NCBI GenBank assembly: GCA_028293125.1
Contig: JAQGPJ010000067.1
Span: 49,248 to 113,247 of the forward strand
Direction of reading: 5' to 3'
Origin: Verrucomicrobiales bacterium
Lineage (GTDB): Bacteria > Verrucomicrobiota > Verrucomicrobiia > Verrucomicrobiales > V1-33
DNA: 64,000 nucleotides
A program made the translations under genes and the position numbers. The stretch's first letter is position 1, and each line of letters begins with the position of its first letter. The notes under the pieces were generated by a model, which had not been told where the DNA came from, searched no databases, and worked only from the letters and a program-made list of their open reading frames with translations. Positions 9,795 to 19,300 of the stretch are shown piece by piece.

Positions 9795-10187
9795 ATTTTA
9801 AAGCACGAACCCAGTAATCTAATGAGCTTTTATAAGTTCAGCAAATTTTGCGCCAGAAATATTTATTTAAAAATGGCAACATTATCATTTTCAGAGAAAT
9901 ATAGATGTTTTTCCGCAATTGGCAAAATTCCGCATTGGGGCTTTACGCCTTCCATGCTGAAAAAAGCTGTGAAAAAATCTTTGTATTAAAAAAATCAAAC
10001 AAAATTACAGGGGGATGAAGAGAATTTATTGAATTGGGCTCCTGTTTTTTCAGCAGGGGACACTCTGTGAAAAAGGGGCTGCCGGAACTCCCCTCACCGG
10101 GAAAGATTTCCCTTCCCCTCCGGGCTGGCCTGCGCTTTCCTTCGGCTCCTGAGCCCCCGTTTCCCCTGATTTATTTCCTCCCTTCCC
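9795..10187. other. AT-rich gene-free stretch between divergent genes
   Basis: About 390 bases, clearly richer in A and T than the flanks up to about 10030. It separates the LamG-repeat gene from a plus-strand isomerase-like gene and probably holds both promoters. A 68-codon plus-strand frame starting at 9783 overlaps the neighbouring start codon and shows no family features, so I do not call it. Confidence 0.6.
9816..9844 (-). promoter_or_regulatory. Possible sigma70-type promoter of the LamG-repeat gene
   Basis: On the minus strand, TTGCTG (9844-9839) is followed after 17 bases by TAGATT (9821-9816). The start codon lies about 20 bases downstream. The local sequence is AT-rich, so chance matches are easy. 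Confidence 0.35.
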
Positions 10188-11123
10188 ATGATTCGCTACA
10201 CCGGCATCGCAGACGAAGCGGGCAATGGCCTGGCAACCCAGATCCGGGCCACCCGAGAGCTTGGCTGGCGGCATCTGGAAATGCGCAATGTGCTGGTGCC
10301 CGGCTTTCCCCTGGGGAACGTGCATGACATCCCCGCCGAAGCCTTTGACACCGTCCGCGCCGCTCTGGAGGACGCCGGGGTTCAGGTGGTGGCCTTCGGC
10401 TCCAGCATCGGCAACTGGGCCAGTCAAATCACGGATCCTTTCGAAATCACCCTTGAGCGCGTCACCCGTGCCATTCCCCGCATGCAGGCGCTGGGCACCC
10501 GGTTTGTGCGGGTGATGAGCTACGCCATCCTGAAGGACGCCGATGGCCGGGATCTTCCCGACCAACTGGAAACTGAGCGGTTCCGCCGCCTGCGGGAAAT
10601 CAAAGCCCGGTTCGACGACGCCGGGCTGGTGACCGTCCACGAGAACTGCATGAACTACGGCGGCATGTCCGTCAGTCATGCCCTGCGCACGCTGGAGAAC
10701 GTGCCTGGCCTGCGCTGGGTTTTTGACACCGGCAATCCGGTCTTCAACGCCGACCGCGACCATCCGGGCCGGCAGCAGGATGCCTGGGCTTTTTACCAGG
10801 CGGTGAGGCCGGCCATTTCCCACATCCACATCAAGGACGGCCACTGGAACGCCTCCAAAAAGGACTGCGACTACACCCTGCCCGGCGAGGGGCAGGGACA
10901 GGTGGCGCGCATTCTCAGGGACGTTCTGGCCTCCGGCTATGAAGGTTTTCTCTCCATCGAGCCCCACACCGCCGTGGTGTTCCACAGCACCCCCGCAACC
11001 GGTGCCTCTCCTGAAGAGGCGCAGGCCAGTGCCCAGGAGCAGTATGAGAGTTACCTCACCTACGGACGCGCCCTTGAACAACTGGTCTCCGGCCTTTCTG
11101 TTTCCGCTTCCCCCGCCGCCTGA
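10188..11123 (+). CDS. Sugar phosphate isomerase/epimerase-like TIM-barrel protein
   Basis: A 311-residue cytoplasmic protein starting MIRYTGIADEAG. Its pattern matches xylose-isomerase-like TIM barrels (AP endonuclease family 2 fold). Candidate metal-site and active-site blocks include VTVHENC (about residue 148), WVFDTGNPV, SHIHIKDGHW and FLSIEPH near the C-terminus, spaced as in the four-strand metal site of this family. Members interconvert ketoses, inositols or related sugars; the substrate cannot be assigned. A secreted unknown and a Gfo/Idh/MocA oxidoreductase follow on the same strand, a common pairing in sugar and inositol catabolism. Confidence 0.85.
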   Translation: MIRYTGIADEAGNGLATQIRATRELGWRHLEMRNVLVPGFPLGNVHDIPAEAFDTVRAALEDAGVQVVAFGSSIGNWASQITDPFEITLERVTRAIPRMQALGTRFVRVMSYAILKDADGRDLPDQLETERFRRLREIKARFDDAGLVTVHENCMNYGGMSVSHALRTLENVPGLRWVFDTGNPVFNADRDHPGRQQDAWAFYQAVRPAISHIHIKDGHWNASKKDCDYTLPGEGQGQVARILRDVLASGYEGFLSIEPHTAVVFHSTPATGASPEEAQASAQEQYESYLTYGRALEQLVSGLSVSASPAA

Positions 11124-11150
11124 CGCCATTCCTCCCCGCCGTTCCTCCCC

Positions 11151-11846
11151 ATGATCCAAAGACCCGCCACCTTCCGCGCCGCCGTCTCCGCGGCCGTCCT
11201 GCTGTGCTCCGCCACCGCCTGCTTTCTGCCCTCCCCGGTCCATGCCCAGGCTGCGGCCGACTCCGCAAAGCTTGAGGGCCATCCGGCCACCAAGGTGGTG
11301 AAGGACTACCTTCAGCTCATGCTCCAGCGTGAGTGGGCAAAGTCCGCCGCGCTGGTCGAGCCTTCCTCGCTGAAGCAGCTGGTGGAGGATTATGTGAAGC
11401 GCTTGAAGGGTGCTCCCACCATGGACGACGAGGCGGAGATGACCAGGCGGGTCGGCAAGGGCACTATTGAGGAGGTGGAGGCCATGGCCCCCGTTGAATT
11501 TTACGTCGCCTACCATCAGGGCATCCAGCAGCGTTATCAGGTTCCCCCGGAGGTGATCAAAAAAGTCCGCGACAGCCTGTCCCTGCGCGTGCTGAGCCTG
11601 GCCCAGGAGGACGAGAGCCACGTCCACATCCTCGTGCGCACCAAGCACAGCAACGACAAAGCCCTTTTTGAAAGCCTTGAACTGGTTTCCCTCGTGAAGG
11701 TGGGGGACGCCTGGAAGGTGGGACTCAACGAGCAGGCCCCGCGCATGACGCCTATCGGTGCCGCCGGCGGTGCCGCGGCGGCTGACAAGCCGGCGGAAAC
11801 TCCCAAACCGGCCACGCCTCCCAAGGGCAAAGGAAAAGCGAAGTAA
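11151..11846 (+). CDS. Exported protein of unknown function, Lys/Pro-rich tail
   Basis: A 231-residue protein with a signal peptide (FRAAVSAAVLLCSATACFL, then an Ala-Gln site near VHAQAAA). The mature part is an alpha/beta segment of about 150 residues containing VVKDYLQLMLQREWAKSAAL, which resembles the start of NTF2-like or DUF4878-type small domains. The tail is a flexible Ala/Pro/Lys-rich stretch ending KGKGKAK. It begins 27 bases after the isomerase-like gene, so the two are probably cotranscribed. I do not recognise the family. Confidence 0.7.
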   Translation: MIQRPATFRAAVSAAVLLCSATACFLPSPVHAQAAADSAKLEGHPATKVVKDYLQLMLQREWAKSAALVEPSSLKQLVEDYVKRLKGAPTMDDEAEMTRRVGKGTIEEVEAMAPVEFYVAYHQGIQQRYQVPPEVIKKVRDSLSLRVLSLAQEDESHVHILVRTKHSNDKALFESLELVSLVKVGDAWKVGLNEQAPRMTPIGAAGGAAAADKPAETPKPATPPKGKGKAK

Positions 11847-11954
11847 CCGCGGCCATTCCTTCAGGGCAACTTGGCGTGCTCCCGTCCCATGGAGGGGGGA
11901 TCAGGCCATTATTCACTTTTTCCATCACCCGCTTTTTATCCATCCACCTCATTC

Positions 11955-13079
11955 ATGAAAACCGTCCGCGTAGGAATCATCGGAGGCGGCCTTATGGGCC
12001 GCGAAGTCGCCAGTGCCTTTGCCCGCTGGGTGGCCCTTACAGATATCAGTGTCACACCCGTGCTGCACGCCGTGGCCGATGTCTCGCCGCCCGTGCTGGA
12101 GTGGTTCCGCCGTGTGCCCGGCGTGGCCCTGCTCACCACCGACTATCATGAAATGCTTGCCGATCCGCAGGTGGACGTGGTGTATGTCGCGGTCCCGCAC
12201 CACCTTCACGAGGCCATCTATCTGGATGTGCTCAAAGCCGGCAAGGACCTGCTGGCGGAGAAGCCCTTCGGCATCGATCTCGACGCCGCCCGCCGCATCG
12301 GGCAGGCCGGCACCGACACCGGCCGTTTTGTGCGGTGCAGTTCGGAGTTCCCGTTCTTTCCCGGCCCGCAGAAGGTCATCGCCGGCGTGAAGTCCGGCGC
12401 GTTCGGCCGCCTGCTGGAGATCCGCAGCGGATTCCATCACTCCAGCGACCTCGACCCCACCAAGCCCGCCAACTGGAAGCGCTCCAGCCGCAGCTGCGGG
12501 GAGATCGGCGTCATGGGCGATCTGGGCATGCACACCCTGCACGTGCCGCTTCGCCTCGGCTGGAAGCCGGCCCGCCTTTACGCCCAGCTGCAGAAGGGGG
12601 TGCCCGAGCGTCCGGGTCCCGATGGCAAGCCGGTGCCCTGCGACACCTGGGACAATGCCATGCTGCACACCTGGATCGATACCGACGGCAATGCGGTGCC
12701 GCTGCGTCTGGAAATGAAACGCCTCGCCCCTGGAGCCACGAATTCCTGGTTCCTTGAGGTTCTGGGCACCGAGGGCGGCATGCGCTACTCCACCGCCGAG
12801 CCCAAGACCCTGCACACCTTCCGGCGCAATGGCGGCAGCCAGGTCTGGGAGCGCACGGATCTCGGATTCGGCATGCCCTTCGCCACCGTGACGGGCGGCA
12901 TTTTCGAGCCCGGCTTCCCCGACATCATGCAGCAGATGTGGGCCGCCTACCTCGCCGAGCGCGACGGCACCCTCGGCGACCGCTTCGGCTGTGTGCGCCC
13001 GGAGGAGGCCATCGCCTCCCACGAAGTCTTCGCCGCCGCCCTCCGCTCCCACGCGGGGCAGACGGTGGAGAGCGTCTGA
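11955..13079 (+). CDS. Gfo/Idh/MocA-family NAD(P)-dependent oxidoreductase
   Basis: A 374-residue protein from the ATG at 11955, which directly precedes the dinucleotide-binding motif VRVGIIGGGLMGREVASAF; the frame is open 28 codons earlier but without features. The Rossmann domain also has VYVAVPHHLHEAI and the family hallmark EKPFGID. The C-terminal alpha/beta domain includes MGDLGMHTLHVPLRLG, a likely substrate-site helix with His. The family oxidises or reduces hydroxyl groups on sugars, inositols and related compounds in the cytoplasm. Its position after an isomerase-like gene suggests a sugar catabolic role. Confidence 0.88.
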   Translation: MKTVRVGIIGGGLMGREVASAFARWVALTDISVTPVLHAVADVSPPVLEWFRRVPGVALLTTDYHEMLADPQVDVVYVAVPHHLHEAIYLDVLKAGKDLLAEKPFGIDLDAARRIGQAGTDTGRFVRCSSEFPFFPGPQKVIAGVKSGAFGRLLEIRSGFHHSSDLDPTKPANWKRSSRSCGEIGVMGDLGMHTLHVPLRLGWKPARLYAQLQKGVPERPGPDGKPVPCDTWDNAMLHTWIDTDGNAVPLRLEMKRLAPGATNSWFLEVLGTEGGMRYSTAEPKTLHTFRRNGGSQVWERTDLGFGMPFATVTGGIFEPGFPDIMQQMWAAYLAERDGTLGDRFGCVRPEEAIASHEVFAAALRSHAGQTVESV

Positions 13080-13181
13080 GAGGCTTCCGCCCTTTTCTGT
13101 TCCGGCTGAACACAGCCTTGGAGCCCTTCATTCATCGGAAATCCAAGCTTCAACAGACCGGGGTTCATCGCTGATCCACAG

Positions 13182-13223
13182 GCCGCAGCCGTTTCCCTGC
13201 CACAAAGGGACAATGGCTGCGGC
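13182..13223 (+). terminator. Probable Rho-independent terminator after the oxidoreductase
   Basis: The outer stem GCCGCAGCC (13182-13190) pairs with GGCTGCGGC (13215-13223), with an inner stem TCCCT/AGGGA. TTTCCGTTG follows. It separates the oxidoreductase gene from the queD-like gene. Confidence 0.65.
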
Positions 13224-13273
13224 TTTCCGTTGATTCCCCGCCTCCTCCGTGCCCTTCTGTTCAAAACCCAGCC

Positions 13274-13636
13274 ATGCGAGCCATTCTCACCAAAGACTAC
13301 ACCTTCGAAGCGGCCCAGACCCTGCCCTCAGCGCCGGAGGGGCATAAATGCCGCCTGATGCACGGTCACAGTTTCAAGGTGGAGATCTCCGTGGAGGGGG
13401 AGGTGGATCCCGCCATCGGCTGGGTCTATGACCACGCACGCATCAGCGGAGCCATGAAGCCGCTCCTGGACCTGCTGGACCACTCCTACGTCAACGAGAT
13501 CCCTGGACTGGAGAATCCCACCATCGAAAACATGTGCGCCTGGTTCTGGCGGCATCTGGAGCACCAGCTTCCCGGTCTTTACGAGATCGTCCTGCACGAG
13601 ACTCCGACCGCCCGCTGCCGGTTCCGGGGCTTCTGA
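13274..13636 (+). CDS. queD: 6-carboxytetrahydropterin synthase-like protein (QueD/PTPS family)
   Basis: A 120-residue protein matching QueD along its length. QueD converts 7,8-dihydroneopterin triphosphate to 6-carboxy-tetrahydropterin on the route to queuosine and other 7-deazapurines. Visible motifs are EGHKC with the catalytic cysteine at residue 26, HGHSF with two zinc histidines (30 and 32), LLDHSYVNEI with His70, and HET with Glu109. The oddity is the first zinc ligand: the family usually reads AAH at this point, but here it reads FEAAQTLP, with Gln15 where a zinc His is expected. No other queuosine gene is in the window. It may be a divergent QueD or a PTPS paralogue with a different substrate. 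Confidence 0.85.
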   Translation: MRAILTKDYTFEAAQTLPSAPEGHKCRLMHGHSFKVEISVEGEVDPAIGWVYDHARISGAMKPLLDLLDHSYVNEIPGLENPTIENMCAWFWRHLEHQLPGLYEIVLHETPTARCRFRGF

Positions 13637-13658
13637 AAACGCGTTCCCCTTTGCCGTT

Positions 13659-14906
13659 TCAGGCTTCGGGGGCTCCACGCTCCAAGGTGATGACGCATTC
13701 AAGGTGCTTCGTCTGCGGGAAGAGGTCGAACGGCTGCACTTTCCGCAGCTGGTAGCCGGCATCGAGGAAAAACCGCAGATCGCGCATCTGGGTGGCCGGA
13801 TTGCAGGAGACATAAACCACGGTGCGCGGTCCAAAGGCGAAAAGCTGGTTCAGGAAAATCTCGTCACTGCCACGCCTCGGCGGGTCGATCAGCACCGCGG
13901 TTTCATCCGCCGGCGCGGTGATTTGCGCAAACACCGCCTCCGCACTGCCGGCGTGGAATTCACAGTTGGCCAAACCGTTGCGCGCCGCGTTCCGGGTCGC
14001 GCGCTCCACGGCGGTGGCCGCGATCTCCACTCCGGTCACGCGCTCGAACTCCCGCGCTCCGAAAAGGCTGAACAGACCGCTGCCGCAGTAGGCGTCCACC
14101 AGAAACCGCGCTCCCCCGGACCGGGCCTCGTGGATGGCGTGGGTCACGAACGTCTCCAGAATGAAGGGGTTGTTCTGAAAAAAGTCGCCCGCCAGAAACT
14201 CGAACTCCAGCGGCCCCACACGCTCGTGGGCCACGGCGTTGGAATCCGTCATCACTCCCTCCAGAGTGTCGCGCAGCAGCAGGGTGGCCCCTTTTTTGTA
14301 GGAGGCGGAGCGCTTGCGGACAGCATTCCGGATTTCCGGCAGAGCGTCGTTGATGGCGGGGGTGGCGATTTCACAGCGCGGCACGTCCACCAGCTCATAT
14401 CGCCGACCGGCCCTGAGAAACCCGATCTCACGGATGGGCCCTCCCTCCCGCGGCAGTTCGAAATGCGGGGTGATCTTGGACCGGTAGCCATACTCCTTCG
14501 GTGATCCAATGACCGGCAGCACCTCGTGCTCGATCTTCGCCATGTGCCGCAGCAGTTCCGTCACCTGCCGGCGTTTCCACTGAAGCTGCGCGGCGTAGGT
14601 CAGGTTCTGATACTGGCAGCCGCCGCAGTTGCCGAAGATTGGGCACAGAGGCACTGCGCGGTCCGGTGAGGGTATCAGCACCTCCACCAGATCCGCCTCG
14701 GAGAAGTTTTTGTCATTGCGGAACACCCGGGCTTTTACCCGCTCGCCCGGCAGGGCGAAGGCGACCATGACCACCCAGCCGTCCACACGTCCGAGCCCCT
14801 GCCCCATGTTGGTCAGAGTGGCGATCTCCACCTCGATTTCCTGATGCCAGGAGAACGGAGTGGGCACAAATTTCCGCGGCGGGCGCGGGGCGGTGGCCTG
14901 GTTCAT
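13659..14906 (-). CDS. RNA m5-uridine methyltransferase, TrmA/RlmD family
   Basis: A 415-residue class I SAM methyltransferase of the RumA/TrmA group, which places a methyl group on C5 of a uridine in rRNA or tRNA. In order: an N-terminal TRAM-like beta-barrel (VEIATLTNMGQGLGR), an iron-sulfur segment CPIFGNCGGC with Cys88, Cys94 and Cys97, a fourth candidate Cys in PRCEIA, the SAM motif VDAYCGSGLFSL, the motif LIDPPRRGSDE, and the catalytic cysteine in VVYVSCNPATQMRDL. I cannot tell RlmD, RlmC or RlmCD by eye. Its start codon overlaps by one base the stop of the upstream membrane-protein gene, implying translational coupling. Confidence 0.92.
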   Translation of the reverse strand: MNQATAPRPPRKFVPTPFSWHQEIEVEIATLTNMGQGLGRVDGWVVMVAFALPGERVKARVFRNDKNFSEADLVEVLIPSPDRAVPLCPIFGNCGGCQYQNLTYAAQLQWKRRQVTELLRHMAKIEHEVLPVIGSPKEYGYRSKITPHFELPREGGPIREIGFLRAGRRYELVDVPRCEIATPAINDALPEIRNAVRKRSASYKKGATLLLRDTLEGVMTDSNAVAHERVGPLEFEFLAGDFFQNNPFILETFVTHAIHEARSGGARFLVDAYCGSGLFSLFGAREFERVTGVEIAATAVERATRNAARNGLANCEFHAGSAEAVFAQITAPADETAVLIDPPRRGSDEIFLNQLFAFGPRTVVYVSCNPATQMRDLRFFLDAGYQLRKVQPFDLFPQTKHLECVITLERGAPEA

Positions 14907-15313
14907 TAGCTTTTGCGATGACGGGCGATCAGTCCCAAGAAAACGAAAGTGCGGACCGAGGCCACAAACGCGAGAAAGTTGGCGGAGAGCTTATGCACTG
15001 CTGAAGCTTTTGCAGCCGGATCCTGGCTCAGCTCCTCCAGAGTCCGCACTATCTTAAAGACTGTGAGGCCGCACTGACAGAGGAACAGAAACGACAGAAT
15101 CAGCCCTGCCCACAGCGCCCAGGTGACACCCTTTTTATCCAGAATGCCGAACACCGCCGCCAGCACCGCCCCGGCCCCGCAGATGCTGAGGCCGGTGATG
15201 CCCTTGGGATACCAGCCAATCACACGCTCAGGACTGTAAAAGGCGCTGAGAAGCCCGGCGGCCAGCAGCAGCGCGGCGAAGAAAAACAAAATGGAGGAGA
15301 CACTGCGGTTCAT
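14906..15313 (-). CDS. Small integral membrane protein
   Basis: A 135-residue protein with about four hydrophobic segments: near residues 7-26 (ILFFFAALLLAAGLLSAF), 40-57, 65-86 (WALWAGLILSFLFLCQC) and 113-130. The arrangement is somewhat like the TMEM14 type, but I could not confirm a family. Its TAA stop shares one base with the ATG of the downstream RNA methyltransferase gene, so both belong to one minus-strand operon. Confidence 0.7.
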   Translation of the reverse strand: MNRSVSSILFFFAALLLAAGLLSAFYSPERVIGWYPKGITGLSICGAGAVLAAVFGILDKKGVTWALWAGLILSFLFLCQCGLTVFKIVRTLEELSQDPAAKASAVHKLSANFLAFVASVRTFVFLGLIARHRKS

Positions 15314-15486
15314 CCCTCCTGCCTGCCACCACCCCCCGCCCCCCGCAAGCGATTCCCTCCGGAGTCGGAAAGCAGAAAATCCTCCGTGACCGCTGACAAG
15401 GAAACCCCTCGCCCTTCCCGCTCACACCGGATATTAATCCCGAATTCACGAGCAGCGTCTGCATAGACACGTATAAACCCACCCCC

Positions 15487-15514
15487 AATAGCCATTAACA
15501 AATAACCAACAACC
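15487..15514. repeat. Heptamer-repeat tract 1 (AATAACC type)
   Basis: Four heptamers in perfect register: AATAGCC, ATTAACA, AATAACC and AACAACC. It lies in the gene-free stretch upstream of the winged-helix/FtsK gene pair. The same seven-base unit recurs at four other intergenic sites. Confidence 0.7.
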
Positions 15515-15572
15515 CGGCTCAACCAAAAATTAACCTTGACGCCCCACTTCCACCCCGGCAGCCTGCGCCCGC

Positions 15573-16295
15573 ATGACCGCAAAAGAGAAGCTCCTGGCAA
15601 AATTCCGCAAGCAGCCATCCCTCACCAAAAGCGCCCTGCCCAAGGGGAAGGATTCCTTGGCGGCGCTTCAGGAACTCCTTGCTGAAGGGTTGGTTGTCAA
15701 AGTCGGCACCAAGTATTTTTCGGATACTCAAGCTCCCACCAAGGAACGGGAAATGGCCCGCATCGAGGCTAAGCTGCGGTCAGCCGTAAAACTGTTCAAG
15801 GAAGGCAAGCTGCAGCTTCTTCAAAACACAAAGCTGCCAACGACCCGTGCGGCTCTGGACGAACTGGTGGACAGCCGGAGCATCCTCCGGCTGGATATCG
15901 ATGGTGACAAAAAAGCCGGCCCTCTTTATCTGCACAGCGCCCATGCACTCGGCGGTCAGTCTGTATCAGCTTCCACTGTCTCCTCTCCTGACATGGCTAT
16001 CCCCCCAAATCCGGAACCTGCCGCCTCTCCACCAGCGGATCCCGGTCCGGGCATCCGCCGGGCCTACGCCGCTCTGGTGCAGCGGAGGGGCACGAATTCA
16101 GTATTCATTTCCGAACTGGCTTCCGAGGCGGGTGTGGCGGTTGGAACACTTCAGAATTGGCTGCAGAAACACGCAGTGGATGAAGGGCAGGGAACTCTGG
16201 ATGAGGGTGACTGGTCCTGCGCCACGGAGGAACAGCGCGCCGCCGCCATGATGCTGCGTGACCGCCGCCGTCTCTACATCCGCCTCCATTCCTGA
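15573..16295 (+). CDS. Winged-helix-like protein paired with FtsK-type ATPase
   Basis: A 240-residue soluble protein of unknown function. Residues 1-50 look like a winged helix (EKLLAKFRKQPSLTKSALPK, then LQELLAEGLVVKVGTKYF). A helical segment follows at about 60-105, then a Pro-rich linker at about 130-155. The C-terminus has a second HTH-like region (SVFISELASEAGVAVGTLQN). The start of the next gene lies 13 bases after its stop. I infer a DNA-binding or regulatory partner of that ATPase. I do not recognise a named family. Confidence 0.75.
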   Translation: MTAKEKLLAKFRKQPSLTKSALPKGKDSLAALQELLAEGLVVKVGTKYFSDTQAPTKEREMARIEAKLRSAVKLFKEGKLQLLQNTKLPTTRAALDELVDSRSILRLDIDGDKKAGPLYLHSAHALGGQSVSASTVSSPDMAIPPNPEPAASPPADPGPGIRRAYAALVQRRGTNSVFISELASEAGVAVGTLQNWLQKHAVDEGQGTLDEGDWSCATEEQRAAAMMLRDRRRLYIRLHS

Positions 16296-16308
16296 CTGTC
16301 TGCGCCAT

Positions 16309-19300
16309 ATGAATCCCTTCAGCTGGGACATTGTCAAAAATCCTTCGGAAATTCCAGTCACTGTTTCCTCTCTGAACCACGAGGTGCTGGAATCTCTGGA
16401 AAACGCCTTCACTCCGCTGACTGCGGCGGCGAAGCCCCGGCCCCCCTGTTCCAGCCCCAAAGCCCGGCTGGTCCTTTCTCCAGCACCCGGATACGGCAAA
16501 AGCCATCTGGTTGGCCGGCTCTGTGCCAGCCTTTCCGATCGCGCCAATGTGGTGGCCTTCACTCCTTTCCAGTCAGCAGACCTGTGCTGGCAATCACTTC
16601 TGCTTCAGGTTCTCAGAAATTTGCAAAGTCCGGCATCGCCCATTGCCGCCGGCCCCCTTGCGCAAACCCGGCTGGAGACTCTGGCGGAGGATGTCATCCG
16701 GCATCTGCTGGTCCAAGCCCTGAAAAGTGGCTGGCTGATCCACGCGGAGCCGGAAGAAGCGGTGCAATGGGCGCTCAATCACTTCACGCTGGGTCCGCTG
16801 AAGGATAAACGGGACTGGAATGAAGCGCTGCACGATGTCTTTTTAAACCAAAGCCATGTGCTCCGCGGCGCATGGGCGGCCACAGGTGTTTCCCTGGCGG
16901 ACAACGATTGGCCTGCAATGCTGTTCCGCTATGCCACCAGTGAGCCTTTTTCAGATCAACAGGAGCGTTGCGTGGCTTGGATGAAAGGAGAGACACTGAG
17001 CTTGGAAACCCGGAGTGCTCTAGGCCTGACAGACGCCTCCGCCCCGCCTACGGAATCTTCCGCCTCCGGAGAATTGAATAATCGCTGCCGTGAGCGATTT
17101 CACGATCTCTGCCGTCTGGCCGCCTTCCACCGGCCATTCGTCTTCTGTTTTGATCAAACGGAGGTGTTTGCGCAAAATAATACACTCGCCAAATCATTTG
17201 GGCGCGTGGTTGCTGAGCTTGTCAACGAGGTTCCTCATCACTTGACTGTGGTTACAGTGAACCAAGGGCTTTGGGATGGGAAATTTTGTAATTCCATGGA
17301 GGAGGCGGACCTTCATCGCTTTAAAAAGGAAGCGGAACTAATGGGCTTGCGCCGTCCGGAGGGAGAGGAGCTTATCACTCTGCTGACGGCTGGAGACACC
17401 GCTGCCGGTCAGGAAAACGCGCTGACCAGAGTCAGGGATTCCAAATGGTTGGACACTCTTTTTCCCAATCCGACCACCAATATTCCCGCCCGCGAATTTC
17501 TGCATAAATGCCAGCAGCGCTGGGATGGATCTGAAAATACAGCACGAGTCCCTCAGCGGAATCCCGCCATCATCACCGCGCGCTATCAGAAACTTTTCTC
17601 GGTCGCCCTTGCCGCAGCCGCCAATCCCAGGTCCACGGAGCTGCATTACATGCCCGATCTTTTCCGCTGGCTGACCGGCACTCTGCTGGCGCGGCCCGGT
17701 GAATGCGGGCCGGCGGATCACCCGGACAGCTATGCGGAACTCAAGTGGACCCTGCCCGCCCAGGCCGTGATTCATTTCGGTTTTGCGCATGCCTCCTCCA
17801 ATAGCTACGCGACTTGGAAGCGCTTGGCTGAGTATGCCCGCGACAGGCGCCGGCACGACGCCGTCCCTGTTTCAAAGCTGGTCCACTTCCGCACGCCGGA
17901 GCTGCAGCGCTGCCCCATTCCCCGAAGCTCTTGGAAAAAAAACGGTCCCCTCATCCTCACCGCCTTGGGGGAATGCCTGCAGGTGATCGACCTCACGGCG
18001 GAGGAAACCGCCGCCATCCATGCGGCCCGGCAGCTCCATCTGGAGGCTGAAAGCGGTGACTTGGAAGGATTCAAAGGGACGGATGTCATTCCTTTTCTGC
18101 TGGAGAAACTCGAAGGCTGGAGGATCCGCCTGCTGGCTCCGCTGGTTCCATCCCCGCTTTCCGAAAAAACCGGCACAGACTCCGGTGACGTCCCAGCCAA
18201 AAAGAGCGCCTCCGGATCCGGAGCCGCCGCCAATCCGGCCGATGGGGATTCGGCAAAAACCAAATCTCCCATCGCCCACACCGGGTGGCAGCCCAATCCC
18301 GATCCCACCCCTGATTTAAGCCGGGCCATTGTGGAGGCCTGCGCCTCATTCAAAATCCAAGTCACCATTCTTGGCCGGAGAGAGGCTCCGCAACTGATCC
18401 GCTATCATCTCCAACCCGGCCCCGGGGTCACGTTCGCCAAAATCAAAAACCACGCCATCGATCTTCAACTCAAGCTTGGTCTGCATTCCGAGCCTCTGCT
18501 GGGCACCGGGCCCGGCTTTGTGTATCTTGATGCTCTGAAGGAGAAACCGGACATCATTCTCTGGCGCGACGCCATGCGGCGGCCGGAAATTTCGGACCAT
18601 CCCAGCCTTTTGGCTCTCCCGATCGGGGTCAACATCAGCAACAGCCTGATCATTGCCGATCTCTGCGACTCCAACACCGCCCACGCCCTCATCGGCGGCT
18701 CCAGCGGCAGTGGGAAAAGCGAACTGCTCAAAGCCCTCGTGGCCACCCTGATCCAGCGTAATACACCCAAAACCCTTCAGCTGACTGTCGTTGACCCCAA
18801 GCTTCTGACTTTTGGAAATATTCCCGCAAACCCTTTCCTCACCGGACCCGTTCTCCGGGATATCGCTGAATCCCTGAAGTGTCTGGAGGAGGCCGTGGAG
18901 GATATGGAAAAGCGTTATGAAATTCTGCTCAAAGGCCATTTCACCCGCCTTGGCGAGCGTATCGACGCCGGCCTGACCGATCTGCCATACCGCGTGCTGG
19001 TCTTCGATGAATTCGCCGACCTGATCAACAGCGGCAAACAGGAGAAGCAGGAGTTTGAACGGCTCATCAAGCGCATCTCCGCCAAAGGCCGGGCCGCCGG
19101 CGTTCATCTTATCATCGCCACCCAGCGGCCCGACCGCGAGGTGGTCACCGGTCAGATCAAAGCCAACCTTCCGCTTAAAATCTGCCTGCGGGTGACCAGT
19201 GCCACCAATTCCCACATTCTTCTGGACGAGGCCGGTGCTGAGCTTCTTCTGGGCCGCGGCGATCTCCTCTGCCAGTCGGGCTCGCTCCCTGAGCGCGGGC

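Noticed and set aside
9783..9989. 68-codon plus-strand frame at the start of the LamG-repeat gene
   Set aside because: It overlaps the opposite start codon, is driven by AT-rich sequence and has no signal, motif or neighbour support.
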